From: a virus
Virus record (IMG/VR): IMGVR_UViG_3300028393_000040
Span: 18,452 to 82,451 of that record
DNA: 64,000 bases
Direction: 5' to 3' (one strand)
Shown here: piece after piece, positions 18,427 through 27,426 of the stretch
How the letters are laid out: the number at the start of each line of letters is the position of its first letter
Position numbering within the stretch: position 1 is the stretch's first letter
Translations under genes and position numbers: made by a program
The notes under the pieces: generated by a model
Seen by the model: the letters and a program-made list of their open reading frames with translations, nothing else
Database searches by the model: none
What the model was told of the DNA's origin: nothing

Positions 18427-20511
18427 TTAAATTGATAATCCACTAGTATGAGATAATCCAGCATTTACATTAAACCATTTGTTATTACCAACTATTACAG
18501 GTGAGGATTTGTTTGTGGTTGTACCATCACCCAATTGACCAGAATCATTTTTACCCCATGCATATAAAATGTCGCTTGTTATTGCTGCGGAATGTAAATT
18601 ACCAGCACTTATATTTGACCAAGATAAATTACCTATTGCTACTGGACTAGATTTATTTATTGTATTAGAGTTTCCCAACTGACCAAAATTGTTTAATCCC
18701 CATGCAAATAGATTTCCATTTGTAAGAGTTGCCAATGTATGATTACCACCTAAACTAAGTGCCAACCAAGTATTAGTACCAATTTGAACTGGAGAAGATC
18801 TTGTTATACTGTCATTTGTTCCCAACTGACCATAGTTGTTTGACCCCCATGTTTTTAAATGGTTATTTGTATCTATTGCTCCCGAATGATACCCACCAGC
18901 TTCTGATGTAGTCCATTTATCCGCACCAATTTGAACGGGGCTACTTACGTTAGATGTTGCACTGTTTCCTAACTGTCCTTGTTGCCCAAGCCCCCAAGCA
19001 TATAAAAGATTGTTTGAATCTATTGCTATATTATGAAATTTTCCACTGTGTACTTCAGACCAAACGTTGGAATTAACCTGAATAGGGGATGATGTATTAT
19101 CTGTTGAAAAATTTCCAAGTTGACCGTTTGAATTTAATCCCCATGCAAATAAAATACCATTGCTATTAATAGCAACTGTGTGTTTAAATCCTGCACTTGC
19201 ATTCAACCAGTTTCCTGTTCCTATTTGAACGGGTGATGATCTATCAGAAATATCATTTGTACCAAGTTGTCCACTTTGATTATATCCCCATGTAAATAAT
19301 TTATTGTCTGAACGAATCGCAACACTATGATACCCTCCAGATTTTATCACTCTCCATGATAATGATCCGAGTTGAACTGGTAATGACTGATTGTAATTTC
19401 TACCAAGCTGTCCAAATTTATTAGATCCCCATGTTTTGAGAGAACCCGTACTGAGTATACCAGCACCATTATAACTACCAGCACCAAGTTTATTCCAATT
19501 TGAATATGTTCCAATTTGAACTGGAGATGATCTTGTTATGAGAGTTCCGTCACCGATTTGCGCCTTTGAATTAAATCCCCAAGTAAAGAGATATCCATTG
19601 TTAATTGCTTCCGTATGATACTGTCCAGCTTTTGAAAGTGTCCAATTGGTAGATGAACCTATTTGAACAGGTGAAAATCTTGTTGTTGTTGTCTGGTCAC
19701 CAAGTTGTCCATTGTTATTAAATCCCCAAGTAAACAAATATCCATCGGAACGAATGGCACTACTATGTGATGCACCAGCACCAACTTTAGACCATTGTAA
19801 TGAACCAATTTGAATTGGAAGAATTTGAAGAGTTCCTGTTCCATCGCCTAATTGTCCAAATTCATTTGAACCCCATGCCCACAAATAATTATTTGTGTCT
19901 ATTGCAAGACCGTGTAAATCACCAAAACTTAAAGTTTTCCATGTGTTTGATCCAATTTGAACTGGTGAACTTTGTGAGGCTCCTGTTGGTCCGTCTTGAA
20001 ATTGTGTGATACCCCATGTCCACAAAGATCCATCACTTCTTATTGCCCCAGTATGAAATGCACCACAGGTAATATCTCCCCAAGTATTTGCACCAATTTG
20101 AACTGGAGAAGATTTATCAAGAATTGTATTATCTCCAAGTTTTCCTAAACTGTTAGATCCCCAAGAAAATAATAATCCATCAGATCTTATTGCTAGGGTA
20201 TTGTCTAAACCACATTTAACACTTGACCATGTTTGAGATCCAATTTTAATTGGAATATTAGAACTTATAGTGGTTGAATTGCCAAGTTGACCAGCATCGT
20301 TTGATCCCCATGTCCACAGGTATCCGCTACTATCGATAGCAGCCATATGAGAACCACCTACGCTTATATCATTCCATTGAGAATTGTTTACGTTTTCTGG
20401 AAATGTGGAATCTAAATTACCCAACTGACCATAAAAATCATTACCCCACAAATACAATAATTTGTTAGAGGTGTTGACATTTGTAGTTATTTTTCTAAAA
20501 AGAAAACTCAT
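18427..20511 (-). CDS. RCC1-repeat double beta-propeller, probable tail-fibre associated
   Basis: 694 residues made almost entirely of 14 RCC1-type repeats of about 50 residues, each with the W-G-x-N-x-x-G-Q-L-G core (LWTWGSNDAGQLG, LFAWGLNNFGQLG and so on). RCC1 propellers have seven blades, so 14 repeats predict two tandem propellers. The first repeat follows a 17-residue N-terminal segment. The gene starts two bases after the end of the 800-residue fibre gene, which implies coupling to it. Known RCC1 proteins bind proteins or ligands on the propeller face; a receptor-binding role is inferred. Confidence 0.8.
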   Translation of the reverse strand: MSFLFRKITTNVNTSNKLLYLWGNDFYGQLGNLDSTFPENVNNSQWNDISVGGSHMAAIDSSGYLWTWGSNDAGQLGNSTTISSNIPIKIGSQTWSSVKCGLDNTLAIRSDGLLFSWGSNSLGKLGDNTILDKSSPVQIGANTWGDITCGAFHTGAIRSDGSLWTWGITQFQDGPTGASQSSPVQIGSNTWKTLSFGDLHGLAIDTNNYLWAWGSNEFGQLGDGTGTLQILPIQIGSLQWSKVGAGASHSSAIRSDGYLFTWGFNNNGQLGDQTTTTRFSPVQIGSSTNWTLSKAGQYHTEAINNGYLFTWGFNSKAQIGDGTLITRSSPVQIGTYSNWNKLGAGSYNGAGILSTGSLKTWGSNKFGQLGRNYNQSLPVQLGSLSWRVIKSGGYHSVAIRSDNKLFTWGYNQSGQLGTNDISDRSSPVQIGTGNWLNASAGFKHTVAINSNGILFAWGLNSNGQLGNFSTDNTSSPIQVNSNVWSEVHSGKFHNIAIDSNNLLYAWGLGQQGQLGNSATSNVSSPVQIGADKWTTSEAGGYHSGAIDTNNHLKTWGSNNYGQLGTNDSITRSSPVQIGTNTWLALSLGGNHTLATLTNGNLFAWGLNNFGQLGNSNTINKSSPVAIGNLSWSNISAGNLHSAAITSDILYAWGKNDSGQLGDGTTTNKSSPVIVGNNKWFNVNAGLSHTSGLSI

Positions 20512-20513
20512 GA

Positions 20514-22916
20514 TTAGGCATTTTGTCCAGCTAAAAATCCAAAATATGAAGTTCCACCATCGGTAGTAAAAAATGATAATGTATCAATTTTTCCATTAGT
20601 TGAAGTAATAGTTGGAACAATACCACCCGACCATTTTACCGAAGCGGGCCATGTTACAATATACTGTGAACCATTGGCAACAAATTGTAAAGTGAATGAA
20701 AAAACTTTACCTGCTGGAGGTGGGTTATTAAAGTTTACTGAAACTGTACTTGTAAGATTTGTTTTGAAAAATGTTCCACTTGCTAAATTTAAATTTAAAA
20801 TATTTGATGCAATAACAGGACTTATTAAAGTTTCTGTTATTGTTGCAAAATCAGATTCGCCAGCAACAGTTAAAGTGTTTGTATTAATTGCAGCAACTGA
20901 ACTTAAATTGTTTACATATGTATAATTTGCAGAAATAGCTATTATATTAGATCCTAAAATAAATGTATTAGAAAGTGACGTAGAATTGTTAACTCCAGCA
21001 GCAATAAACGAATATGATCCTGTAGAAGTATTTGAACCATAATGTGGTTGAATTGATGAGTTTGGAAAAACAACAGTATATGGTTGAATACCAGATGTTA
21101 TGTTTGTATAACTATAAACAGAATTCCAATTTGCACTAGTATTATTAACATTACTATAAACGGAAAGGTTATTTGCCGACTGACTCCCAAAAGTTGAATA
21201 AACAGAATTCCAATTTGAACTTAAACTATTAACCTGACTATAAACAGATTTATCATTTGCACTTAATCCGTTAAGTGTCGTGTAACCAGAAAGATTGTTA
21301 GCTGACTGTGTTCCAAAAGTGCTGTAAACCGAATTCCAGTTTGTGCTTAAATTATTAACGTTGCTGTAAACAGAATTCCAATTTGAACTAACATTATTAA
21401 CATTGCTGTAAACAGAAAGATTATTTGCTGACTGACTACCGAAGGTTGAATAGACAGAATTCCAGTTTGAACTAACATTATTAACATTGCTGTAAACAGA
21501 ATTCCAGTTTGTGCTTAAACTATTGACATCACTATAAACGGAAAGATTATTTGCTGATTGTGTTCCAAAAGTGCTGTAAACAGAATTCCAGTTTGTGCTT
21601 AAACTATTGACATCACTATAAACGGAAAGATTATTTGCTGATTGTGTTCCAAAAGTACTATAAACGGAAAGATTATTTGCTGACTGAGTGCCAAAGGTTG
21701 AGTAGACAGAAAGGTTGTTTGCCGACTGACTACCAAAAGTTGAATAAACCGAATTCCAGTTTGTGCTTAAACTATTAACCTGACTATAGACAGATTTATC
21801 ATTTGCACTTAATCCATTAAGTGTCGTGTAACCAGAAACGTTATTTGCCGATTGATTACCAAAGGTGCTGTAAACGGAATTCCAGTTTGAACTAACATTA
21901 TTAACATTACTATAAACAGAAAGGTTATTTGCTGACTGTGTACCAAAAGTTGAATAGACAGAAAGGTTGTTTGCTGACTGTGTTCCAAAGGTGCTGTAAA
22001 CATAATTCCAGTTTGTGCTTAAAGAACCAACGTTACTATAAACAGAAAGGTTGTTTGCTGACTGTGTTCCAAAAGTTGAATAAACCGAATTCCAGTTTGT
22101 GCTTAAACTATTAACCTGACTATAGACAGATTTATCATTTGCACTCAATCCGTTAATTGTAGTGTAACCAGAAACGTTATTTGCCGATTGATTACCAAAG
22201 TTTGAATAAACAGAATTCCAGTTTGTACTTAAAGAACCAACGTTACTGTAAACAGAAAGGTTATTTGCTGATTGAGTTCCAATTGTAGTGTAACCAGAAA
22301 GGTTGTTTGCTGATTGAGTTCCAAAAGTGCTGTAAACAGAATTCCAGTTTGTGCTTAAATTATTAACCTGACTATAGACAGAAAGATTATTTGCTGATTG
22401 ATTATAAAAAGCTGAACTTAATCCATTAACATTACTATAAACAGAATTCCAATTTGCACTAGTTTTAATTACTAATGTATCAACATTATTGATATTTGAT
22501 GAATTATTTACAACAAATGTTGTAACTTGGTTTTGATAGCCTTGAATGCTACTACTTGAATTTACGAAAGTATAAGCAGCTTGCCATAAAGAACTTAAAA
22601 GATTAACATCACTGTAAACGGAAACGTTATTTGCCGATTGAGAAACAAAAGTAATATAAATAGAAGATTGTGAAAAATATGAACTATAAACACTGTTCCA
22701 ATTTGGATAATTAGAAACAACACCAGATATTTGATTAAAAACTGTCTGTGTTGCTAGAGAAACTGGTTTATTTAAGTCGCTAGTATTGTTTACTGCGCTT
22801 AATCCCATATCATTTTTTGTTAAAATTACGGTTCCAGAATAGCCATTTACCGTATTTACATTATTATCGTAAATTACTATTGTATCGTTGTCTACTGTTA
22901 CATATGGGTCGCTCAT
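20514..22916 (-). CDS. Repeat-rich tail fibre protein
   Basis: 800 residues. After about 90 residues of N-terminal domain, residues about 150-600 are short repeats combining NWNSVYS (about 15 copies) with QSANNLSVYS (a similar number), probably an elongated trimeric shaft. A YadA-like segment follows (FILGSNIIAISANYTYVNNL) that also occurs in the fibres at 32084, 34495 and 39206. The last 70 residues, ending KIDTLSFFTTDGGTSYFGFL, are a common phage fibre tip. The first bases overlap the upstream 113-residue gene by four. Confidence 0.82.
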   Translation of the reverse strand: MSDPYVTVDNDTIVIYDNNVNTVNGYSGTVILTKNDMGLSAVNNTSDLNKPVSLATQTVFNQISGVVSNYPNWNSVYSSYFSQSSIYITFVSQSANNVSVYSDVNLLSSLWQAAYTFVNSSSSIQGYQNQVTTFVVNNSSNINNVDTLVIKTSANWNSVYSNVNGLSSAFYNQSANNLSVYSQVNNLSTNWNSVYSTFGTQSANNLSGYTTIGTQSANNLSVYSNVGSLSTNWNSVYSNFGNQSANNVSGYTTINGLSANDKSVYSQVNSLSTNWNSVYSTFGTQSANNLSVYSNVGSLSTNWNYVYSTFGTQSANNLSVYSTFGTQSANNLSVYSNVNNVSSNWNSVYSTFGNQSANNVSGYTTLNGLSANDKSVYSQVNSLSTNWNSVYSTFGSQSANNLSVYSTFGTQSANNLSVYSTFGTQSANNLSVYSDVNSLSTNWNSVYSTFGTQSANNLSVYSDVNSLSTNWNSVYSNVNNVSSNWNSVYSTFGSQSANNLSVYSNVNNVSSNWNSVYSNVNNLSTNWNSVYSTFGTQSANNLSGYTTLNGLSANDKSVYSQVNSLSSNWNSVYSTFGSQSANNLSVYSNVNNTSANWNSVYSYTNITSGIQPYTVVFPNSSIQPHYGSNTSTGSYSFIAAGVNNSTSLSNTFILGSNIIAISANYTYVNNLSSVAAINTNTLTVAGESDFATITETLISPVIASNILNLNLASGTFFKTNLTSTVSVNFNNPPPAGKVFSFTLQFVANGSQYIVTWPASVKWSGGIVPTITSTNGKIDTLSFFTTDGGTSYFGFLAGQNA
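21130..22460 (-). repeat. DNA-level repeats in the fibre shaft
   Basis: About 1.3 kb of imperfect direct repeats of 27-60 bases encoding the NWNSVYS and QSANNLSVYS units. Many are identical over long runs, so copy number can change by recombination or slippage. Confidence 0.85.
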
Positions 22917-23254
22917 GATTTTGTTATAGTTGGGTTAATTTTCCAAGTTCCTGACCAAAATGTTTTAATTTCACCAGTTTGTAGTGTTACCTTTAAATCC
23001 CATACATAATTACCTATGGGAGCGTTAATTACCTGCGGTGGAAAATAAAAAAACCCTTGTGTTGGGTTAGATATGATTATACCACCATTAGTAGAAGAGA
23101 AAGTTATTACTGCTGGAGCATCATATTGAGTTCTAACCTGCATTTCAATGTATGCATTAGTTAAGTCTAGTGATGAAGCATTTCTATAGATGGTCAAACT
23201 TGGTATTCCTTTCCAAGTTTCTTTTGTTCTCTGATCGGGTATGGCGTAACTCAT
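22913..23254 (-). CDS. Small Ig-like tail protein, unknown
   Basis: 113 residues, beta-rich. DLTNAYIEMQVRTQYDAPAV, IIISNPTQGFFYFPP and GNYVWDLKVTLQTGEIKTF look like a single immunoglobulin-like sandwich as found in upper-baseplate or fibre-attachment proteins (BppU-like). It sits between the portal pair and the 800-residue fibre, whose start it overlaps by four bases (ATGA). Function is inferred from position only. A TAAATA box lies seven bases before the ATG and probably serves the three-gene fibre unit. Confidence 0.6.
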   Translation of the reverse strand: MSYAIPDQRTKETWKGIPSLTIYRNASSLDLTNAYIEMQVRTQYDAPAVITFSSTNGGIIISNPTQGFFYFPPQVINAPIGNYVWDLKVTLQTGEIKTFWSGTWKINPTITKS

Positions 23255-23261
23255 TACCCTA

Positions 23262-23267
23262 TATTTA
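23262..23267 (-). promoter_or_regulatory. Late-type TAAATA box for the fibre unit
   Basis: TAAATA, seven bases before the ATG at 23254, within GATAAATATAG. Confidence 0.55.
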
Positions 23268-23304
23268 TCTTAAAAAAATATCAATTCGGGATTAATATTT
23301 ATTA

Positions 23305-23850
23305 TCAAGAATAAGTTTGTTCTTGAAAGATAATATTGTTATTAATTTGGAAATCTTGTAATATTTTTTCTCCTTGTGAAAGATTATCAGGAGAATGTAC
23401 AAAAATACCTAAAATACACTGTTTTTGTATATTAACCGCATCTTTATATGTGCTTAAAAATGGAACATAACTATCTCTTGAAAGAACACCATATCCAGCT
23501 TCGTTTTCTACTAATACATCAACAAACCCAGATGCATTAAAAATTTCAGGTGCATGAAGTACAATATAATTGTTATTTTCGATAGTGTAATTTGTTACTA
23601 ATGAGGCATTAAAACCTGGATTTAATGCGGATAAATGATTTGCTGAAAACGGATTAAAATAACTAGTAGTATTTGGAAGTATATTTGGGTTTGATCCACT
23701 TAAATAAACATTTCTAACATTAATGAAATTAGCTCCCAGAACATTTATATAAAGATTTGTTTCTGTAGGAGATAATGCAGATTGTAATATAATTGTAGAT
23801 GGATAGACATCATATAGCCTAGGTCTAGCGTTTATGATAAAATGATCCAT
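23305..23850 (-). CDS. Virion protein with IPT/TIG-like domain, unknown
   Basis: 181 residues. PRLYDVYPSTIILQS, NLYINVLGANFINVRNVYL and GFVDVLVENEAGYGVLSRD together look like an IPT/TIG immunoglobulin-like fold (residues about 10-130). The C-terminal 50 residues are helical and polar. It starts six bases after the portal gene and is probably co-expressed with it, suggesting a head or connector decoration, but no T4 gene corresponds. Confidence 0.55.
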   Translation of the reverse strand: MDHFIINARPRLYDVYPSTIILQSALSPTETNLYINVLGANFINVRNVYLSGSNPNILPNTTSYFNPFSANHLSALNPGFNASLVTNYTIENNNYIVLHAPEIFNASGFVDVLVENEAGYGVLSRDSYVPFLSTYKDAVNIQKQCILGIFVHSPDNLSQGEKILQDFQINNNIIFQEQTYS

Positions 23851-23856
23851 ACACTA

Positions 23857-25719
23857 TTATGTTGCTGGTGTTTCTATTCCTGCTGCTGGTGTTTCTACCC
23901 CTGCTGCTGGTGTTTCTACCCCTGCTGCTGGTGTTTCTGCTCCTGTTGCTGGCGGTGTTCCGAAATCTGGTATTGCTGATGCGCCACCACCACCACCTAT
24001 TGCTGGTGGTGCTCCTGCTTCTGCTCCGAGGCTTCCTGATGCCTCTTCTGCTGCTTCTAGGTGCTCTCTCCAGTTAGGACCTGTCTGACTGATTTGTGCA
24101 AGCTCCCAAGTAAGTGCTGCATCTTTTCTGAGCCATTCCATGTTTTCAGATATTTTGGAATCATTGAGACCAAGATAATGTCTTTGACAGAATGTTTTAG
24201 ACATTGATTCGTTCTGAGATAGATTATTAAAATTGTTATATTTCAACTCAAACTCTTGATTTTTTCTCATCGCAAAATAATTGGATGGAGGATTGAAGTG
24301 GGTATCAAAATACGACTCGTGTAATTTATATTCATTCCACCATCCACGAAGTTTAAGGTGAGTTATGAATGAATCTTTAAATGCCTTTGTAAATTGACCT
24401 TGGACACGAACAATAAATTTTGCAAAACGCAATTCTTCTCTTAAAATTTCTGCGCCATCTTTATATCCTTCGTCGGGATTCATACGAGTTAATGGTACTT
24501 TAAGACTCTTATAAAGTTTGTTTACAAAGTATGTTAAATCTTCTATCTTTCCTAGGTTTGCTCCACCATTTAATAACTCCACATCACTGCCACTTTCTCC
24601 TGCTCTTTTGGCAAACCAGAAAGAATCCAACATGGACTGTGGATCATAAACATTACCTGCGCCCTTGCCACTCTGGGAGTCATAGGTCTTCTTTGACCAA
24701 TACGATTGCATAAGTTGTCTAAGATAAGCTTCTGCTTTTGCTGGTGGCATATTACCAACATCAATTTTAAATTTTAAACGTTCTGGTGCACGAACCATAC
24801 GATAGATAACAACTGCATCTTCAAGGAGTGATACCTGTTTATAAGCACGACGAGCATTTTCTATAAAGGGAATCTTTATGGTCATGTCCTCGTTCCACAT
24901 TCCAGAATTAACATAAGTAATTTGGTTTCCTTGGAATGTTACCAATTGCTGCTGCATTGCATTTGCAGGTGAATTATTCATCTGCTGTGGTTGAGTTGGG
25001 TTGTTGCTACCAGCTTGATTTTGCTGTAAATTAATTGGTTTTGAGAAAATGAAATTTTCAATTACATTATTCTGAACGCTATCATAAACTGGATTGATTA
25101 GTTCACCAGGTATGTTTAACACACCGATAATACCCAAATCTCTTTTCTTTTCATGGACTACGTTTTCAAAGAAAATTTCTCCTTCAACTAATAATTGTCT
25201 GCAATACCCCCAACCTTTATGCTCAAGATCAAACACCTGAATGAACTTGTAAAACTCTCTTTCAATTTCACTTCTTTGAGAAGAATCCAACTTTCCAAAA
25301 GAAGAAAATGAAATTCTTATAAATTTATCTTCATCGTCTTTGTTTAAAAAATCATCACAAATTTCATCTAAGCAATCACCGATTTCTGCATACGATGCCA
25401 TTCTACGGTATTCTGCAATTCTTCTTATCTTATCGGTATCTACACTGGCATAAATGTATTTGTGGTAAGCGTGATCCGAACCAAATGAGCCTGGTGTATA
25501 ATTGTCGTTTTGACGAAGATGCGGTCCCGTAATAACAGACTGCTGCATGACTTTATATTCATGTCTCTTTGATAATCTATCGAATAATTCATATCTAGGA
25601 TTGCCTTCGTCTGCATCTACTGCGTCCTGTATATATGGTAATCTTGATAAGATAGATTGGATAAAGTTTCTCTGTCCATTATCTGGCTGTCTTTGTGCTG
25701 TTGGTAAAATATCAGGCAT
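23857..25719 (-). CDS. 20: Portal vertex protein gp20
   Basis: 620 residues (T4: 524). The dodecameric portal is the site of packaging and tail joining. Conserved stretches include EIGDCLDEICDDFLN, YKQVSLLEDAVVIYRMVRAP then ERLKFKIDVGNMPPAKAEAY, and the clip region near EELRFAKFIVRVQGQFTKAF. The extra length is mainly C-terminal: a Gly/Ala tract and four copies of a 7-residue A-A-G-V-E-T-P repeat. A TAAATA box lies six bases before the ATG. Confidence 0.93.
   Translation of the reverse strand: MPDILPTAQRQPDNGQRNFIQSILSRLPYIQDAVDADEGNPRYELFDRLSKRHEYKVMQQSVITGPHLRQNDNYTPGSFGSDHAYHKYIYASVDTDKIRRIAEYRRMASYAEIGDCLDEICDDFLNKDDEDKFIRISFSSFGKLDSSQRSEIEREFYKFIQVFDLEHKGWGYCRQLLVEGEIFFENVVHEKKRDLGIIGVLNIPGELINPVYDSVQNNVIENFIFSKPINLQQNQAGSNNPTQPQQMNNSPANAMQQQLVTFQGNQITYVNSGMWNEDMTIKIPFIENARRAYKQVSLLEDAVVIYRMVRAPERLKFKIDVGNMPPAKAEAYLRQLMQSYWSKKTYDSQSGKGAGNVYDPQSMLDSFWFAKRAGESGSDVELLNGGANLGKIEDLTYFVNKLYKSLKVPLTRMNPDEGYKDGAEILREELRFAKFIVRVQGQFTKAFKDSFITHLKLRGWWNEYKLHESYFDTHFNPPSNYFAMRKNQEFELKYNNFNNLSQNESMSKTFCQRHYLGLNDSKISENMEWLRKDAALTWELAQISQTGPNWREHLEAAEEASGSLGAEAGAPPAIGGGGGASAIPDFGTPPATGAETPAAGVETPAAGVETPAAGIETPAT
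23863..23946 (-). repeat. 21-base tandem repeats in the portal gene
   Basis: About four copies of a 21-base unit encoding AAGVETP at the extreme C-terminus of the portal protein. Confidence 0.8.
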
Positions 25720-25725
25720 TTTTAA

Positions 25726-25731
25726 TATTTA
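25726..25731 (-). promoter_or_regulatory. Late-type TAAATA box for the portal gene
   Basis: TAAATA, six bases before the ATG at 25719, facing away from the sigma70-like promoter of the glycan gene at 25792. Confidence 0.55.
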
Positions 25732-25757
25732 GTCTTAAAAAGTATTTATCAAGCATA

Positions 25758-25785
25758 TTGACTTAAAAACAACTTATGATAAATT
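25758..25785 (+). promoter_or_regulatory. Sigma70-like promoter, TTGACT-N16-TAAATT
   Basis: -35 at 25758-25763, -10 at 25780-25785, six bases before the ATG at 25792. Confidence 0.65.
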
Positions 25786-25791
25786 CTATAT

Positions 25792-26727
25792 ATGGACAAA
25801 TACGTAATTTTTCACATTGATGGTGGTTGTGGTAAAAATATTGTTGCTACTGCTGTAGTAAAATCAATTAAAGCTGCTTATCCAGATCATAAACTTATAG
25901 TTGTAACAGCATGGCCCGATGTATTTGCACATAATCCAAATATTCATAGAGTTTATAGGTTTGGAAATATTCCTTATTTTTATGAGGATTATATAGATAA
26001 TAAAGAGTCTGTTATTTTAAGATCAGAACCATATCATTCTGGTGACTTACTATATAAAAGAAAATCATTAACTGAAATTTGGTGTGACGTATTTAATATT
26101 CCATGTATTGATAAAAAACCAGAAATTTTCTTAGCCGAAAGAGAATTATTATTTGCAGAAAATCAATTACAAAAGCAAGGACCTATCTTATTGATACAAT
26201 CATCTGGTGGTGCAGAGCAACAAGGTCATCCTTATTCTTGGTCAAGAGATTTACCACCCGTTTTTGCTCAAGAAATAGTTAATTCTGTAAAAGATAAATT
26301 TAATAAAATTCTCCATGTACGAAGAGATAATCAGCCCGAATTACAAAATACAATAAAACTTACTGACGGTTTTAGAAATTTATTTTGCTACATTGCTCAT
26401 TCTGATAAAATATTGGGAATTGATTCTTTTGTTCAACATGCTGCTGCTGCATTTAATAAAAAAGCAACAGTTGGATGGATTTCAAATTCCCCCGTTGTGT
26501 TTGGTCATGAAATACACGATAACATCTTAGCATCTGGCGCAAAATCATTTAGACATCGAATAGATTCATACTTAGAAGAAGAAGATTGGACGGGTGGAAA
26601 ATTTCATGAATGTCCATATGACAATATCAATAATCTTTTTGATAAGGATCAGTTTATTGAATCTCTTTTGGGATCAAAAAATGATTTAGTTTTTGACTTT
26701 GCCGATCAACCAAAAATTGTATTTTAA
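25792..26727 (+). CDS. GT9-like glycosyltransferase
   Basis: 311 residues, GT-B fold of the heptosyltransferase type. The N-terminal glycine loop is IDGGCGKNIVATAVVKSIK (9-27), with a paired ILLIQSSGGAEQQGHPYSW region and a LGIDSFVQHAAAAFNKKATV acceptor/donor motif near 204-224. It probably adds a sugar to an envelope or virion glycan; the sugar cannot be told. A lone plus-strand gene opposite the portal operon; it ends overlapping the converging GT25 gene by four bases. Confidence 0.72.
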   Translation: MDKYVIFHIDGGCGKNIVATAVVKSIKAAYPDHKLIVVTAWPDVFAHNPNIHRVYRFGNIPYFYEDYIDNKESVILRSEPYHSGDLLYKRKSLTEIWCDVFNIPCIDKKPEIFLAERELLFAENQLQKQGPILLIQSSGGAEQQGHPYSWSRDLPPVFAQEIVNSVKDKFNKILHVRRDNQPELQNTIKLTDGFRNLFCYIAHSDKILGIDSFVQHAAAAFNKKATVGWISNSPVVFGHEIHDNILASGAKSFRHRIDSYLEEEDWTGGKFHECPYDNINNLFDKDQFIESLLGSKNDLVFDFADQPKIVF

Positions 26728-27350
26728 TTGATATTTGATTCATATTGTTTATCTTGAATAATAGAATTAAATGGGAATAGTGGCTTTACGATATATCTTC
26801 CTTCTAAATTATAATTGTAACTCATATGCTGCATGATTTTTGCATAGAAATTATCTATTTCCATTCCTGATGCTTCCGCCATATAAATAATGTCATCAAA
26901 AACCTTTTTGGAAATTGCATACGAATGTGTTGTTACTATTTGATTTCTGAACATTGATTCGATCAACCCACCAAAATACAAAAAATCCCAATCCTTGTTT
27001 AAGGTTTCCTGATTATTTAGAAGAACTTCATTAGGATCGTTTAAGAATTTTATATCATCTTCAAATATAAGAATCTTCTTGTATGAATTTGTTTTTGCAT
27101 CATTTACAATATTTAAATGAGATGATCTACAACCTAATGCACCAAGAACATACTTTGTGTCTTGCTTGTTAAAATTTCTAAACAAACTAAAACTTGGTGG
27201 TAATTGATTATAAGATGTTGCTGATATCCTTTGAAAATTTTTTATATTAAAGGTTTTAAATTGATTTAAAATATTTTCGTTGCGTTGTTTATCATTATCT
27301 AAATTAATGTAATAAATTTTATCGAAATATGTATCTATTAAAGATTTCAT
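26724..27350 (-). CDS. GT25-family glycosyltransferase
   Basis: 208 residues. FDKIYYINLDNDKQRNENIL is the GT25 (LPS galactosyltransferase-like) start, followed by ALGCRSSHLNIVNDAKTN and the acidic ILIFEDDIKF (near 94-103). WDFLYFGGLIES and THSYAISKKVFDDI complete the family pattern. It resembles the plus-strand GT25 at 58925. It has its own sigma70-like promoter facing that of the sulfotransferase at 27427. Confidence 0.82.
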   Translation of the reverse strand: MKSLIDTYFDKIYYINLDNDKQRNENILNQFKTFNIKNFQRISATSYNQLPPSFSLFRNFNKQDTKYVLGALGCRSSHLNIVNDAKTNSYKKILIFEDDIKFLNDPNEVLLNNQETLNKDWDFLYFGGLIESMFRNQIVTTHSYAISKKVFDDIIYMAEASGMEIDNFYAKIMQHMSYNYNLEGRYIVKPLFPFNSIIQDKQYESNIN

Positions 27351-27356
27351 ACTTTT

Positions 27357-27384
27357 ATCATAACGTATTATGGATACATGTCAA
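27357..27384 (-). promoter_or_regulatory. Sigma70-like promoter, TTGACA-N16-TATGAT
   Basis: Near-consensus -35 at 27379-27384 and -10 at 27357-27362, six bases before the ATG at 27350. Confidence 0.7.
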
Positions 27385-27391
27385 ATAGAAC

Positions 27392-27419
27392 TTGATTTAC
27401 TTGGTTTACATGTTAAATT
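27392..27419 (+). promoter_or_regulatory. Sigma70-like promoter, TTGATT-N16-TAAATT
   Basis: -35 at 27392-27397, -10 at 27414-27419, seven bases before the ATG at 27427. It lies inside the longer open frame starting at 27370, arguing against that start. Confidence 0.6.
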
Positions 27420-27426
27420 TATAATA

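Noticed and set aside
21130-22460. Regular repeats suggestive of a CRISPR array
   Set aside because: They are in-frame coding repeats of a fibre shaft, with related rather than unique spacers.
23859-24077. Plus-strand Leu-rich frame opposite the portal C-terminus
   Set aside because: It is the antisense of the Ala/Gly/Pro-rich portal repeats; the apparent hydrophobic protein is a composition artefact.
27370-27426. Upstream start for the sulfotransferase
   Set aside because: The extra 19 residues overlap the -35 and -10 boxes and would push the P-loop from the N-terminus.
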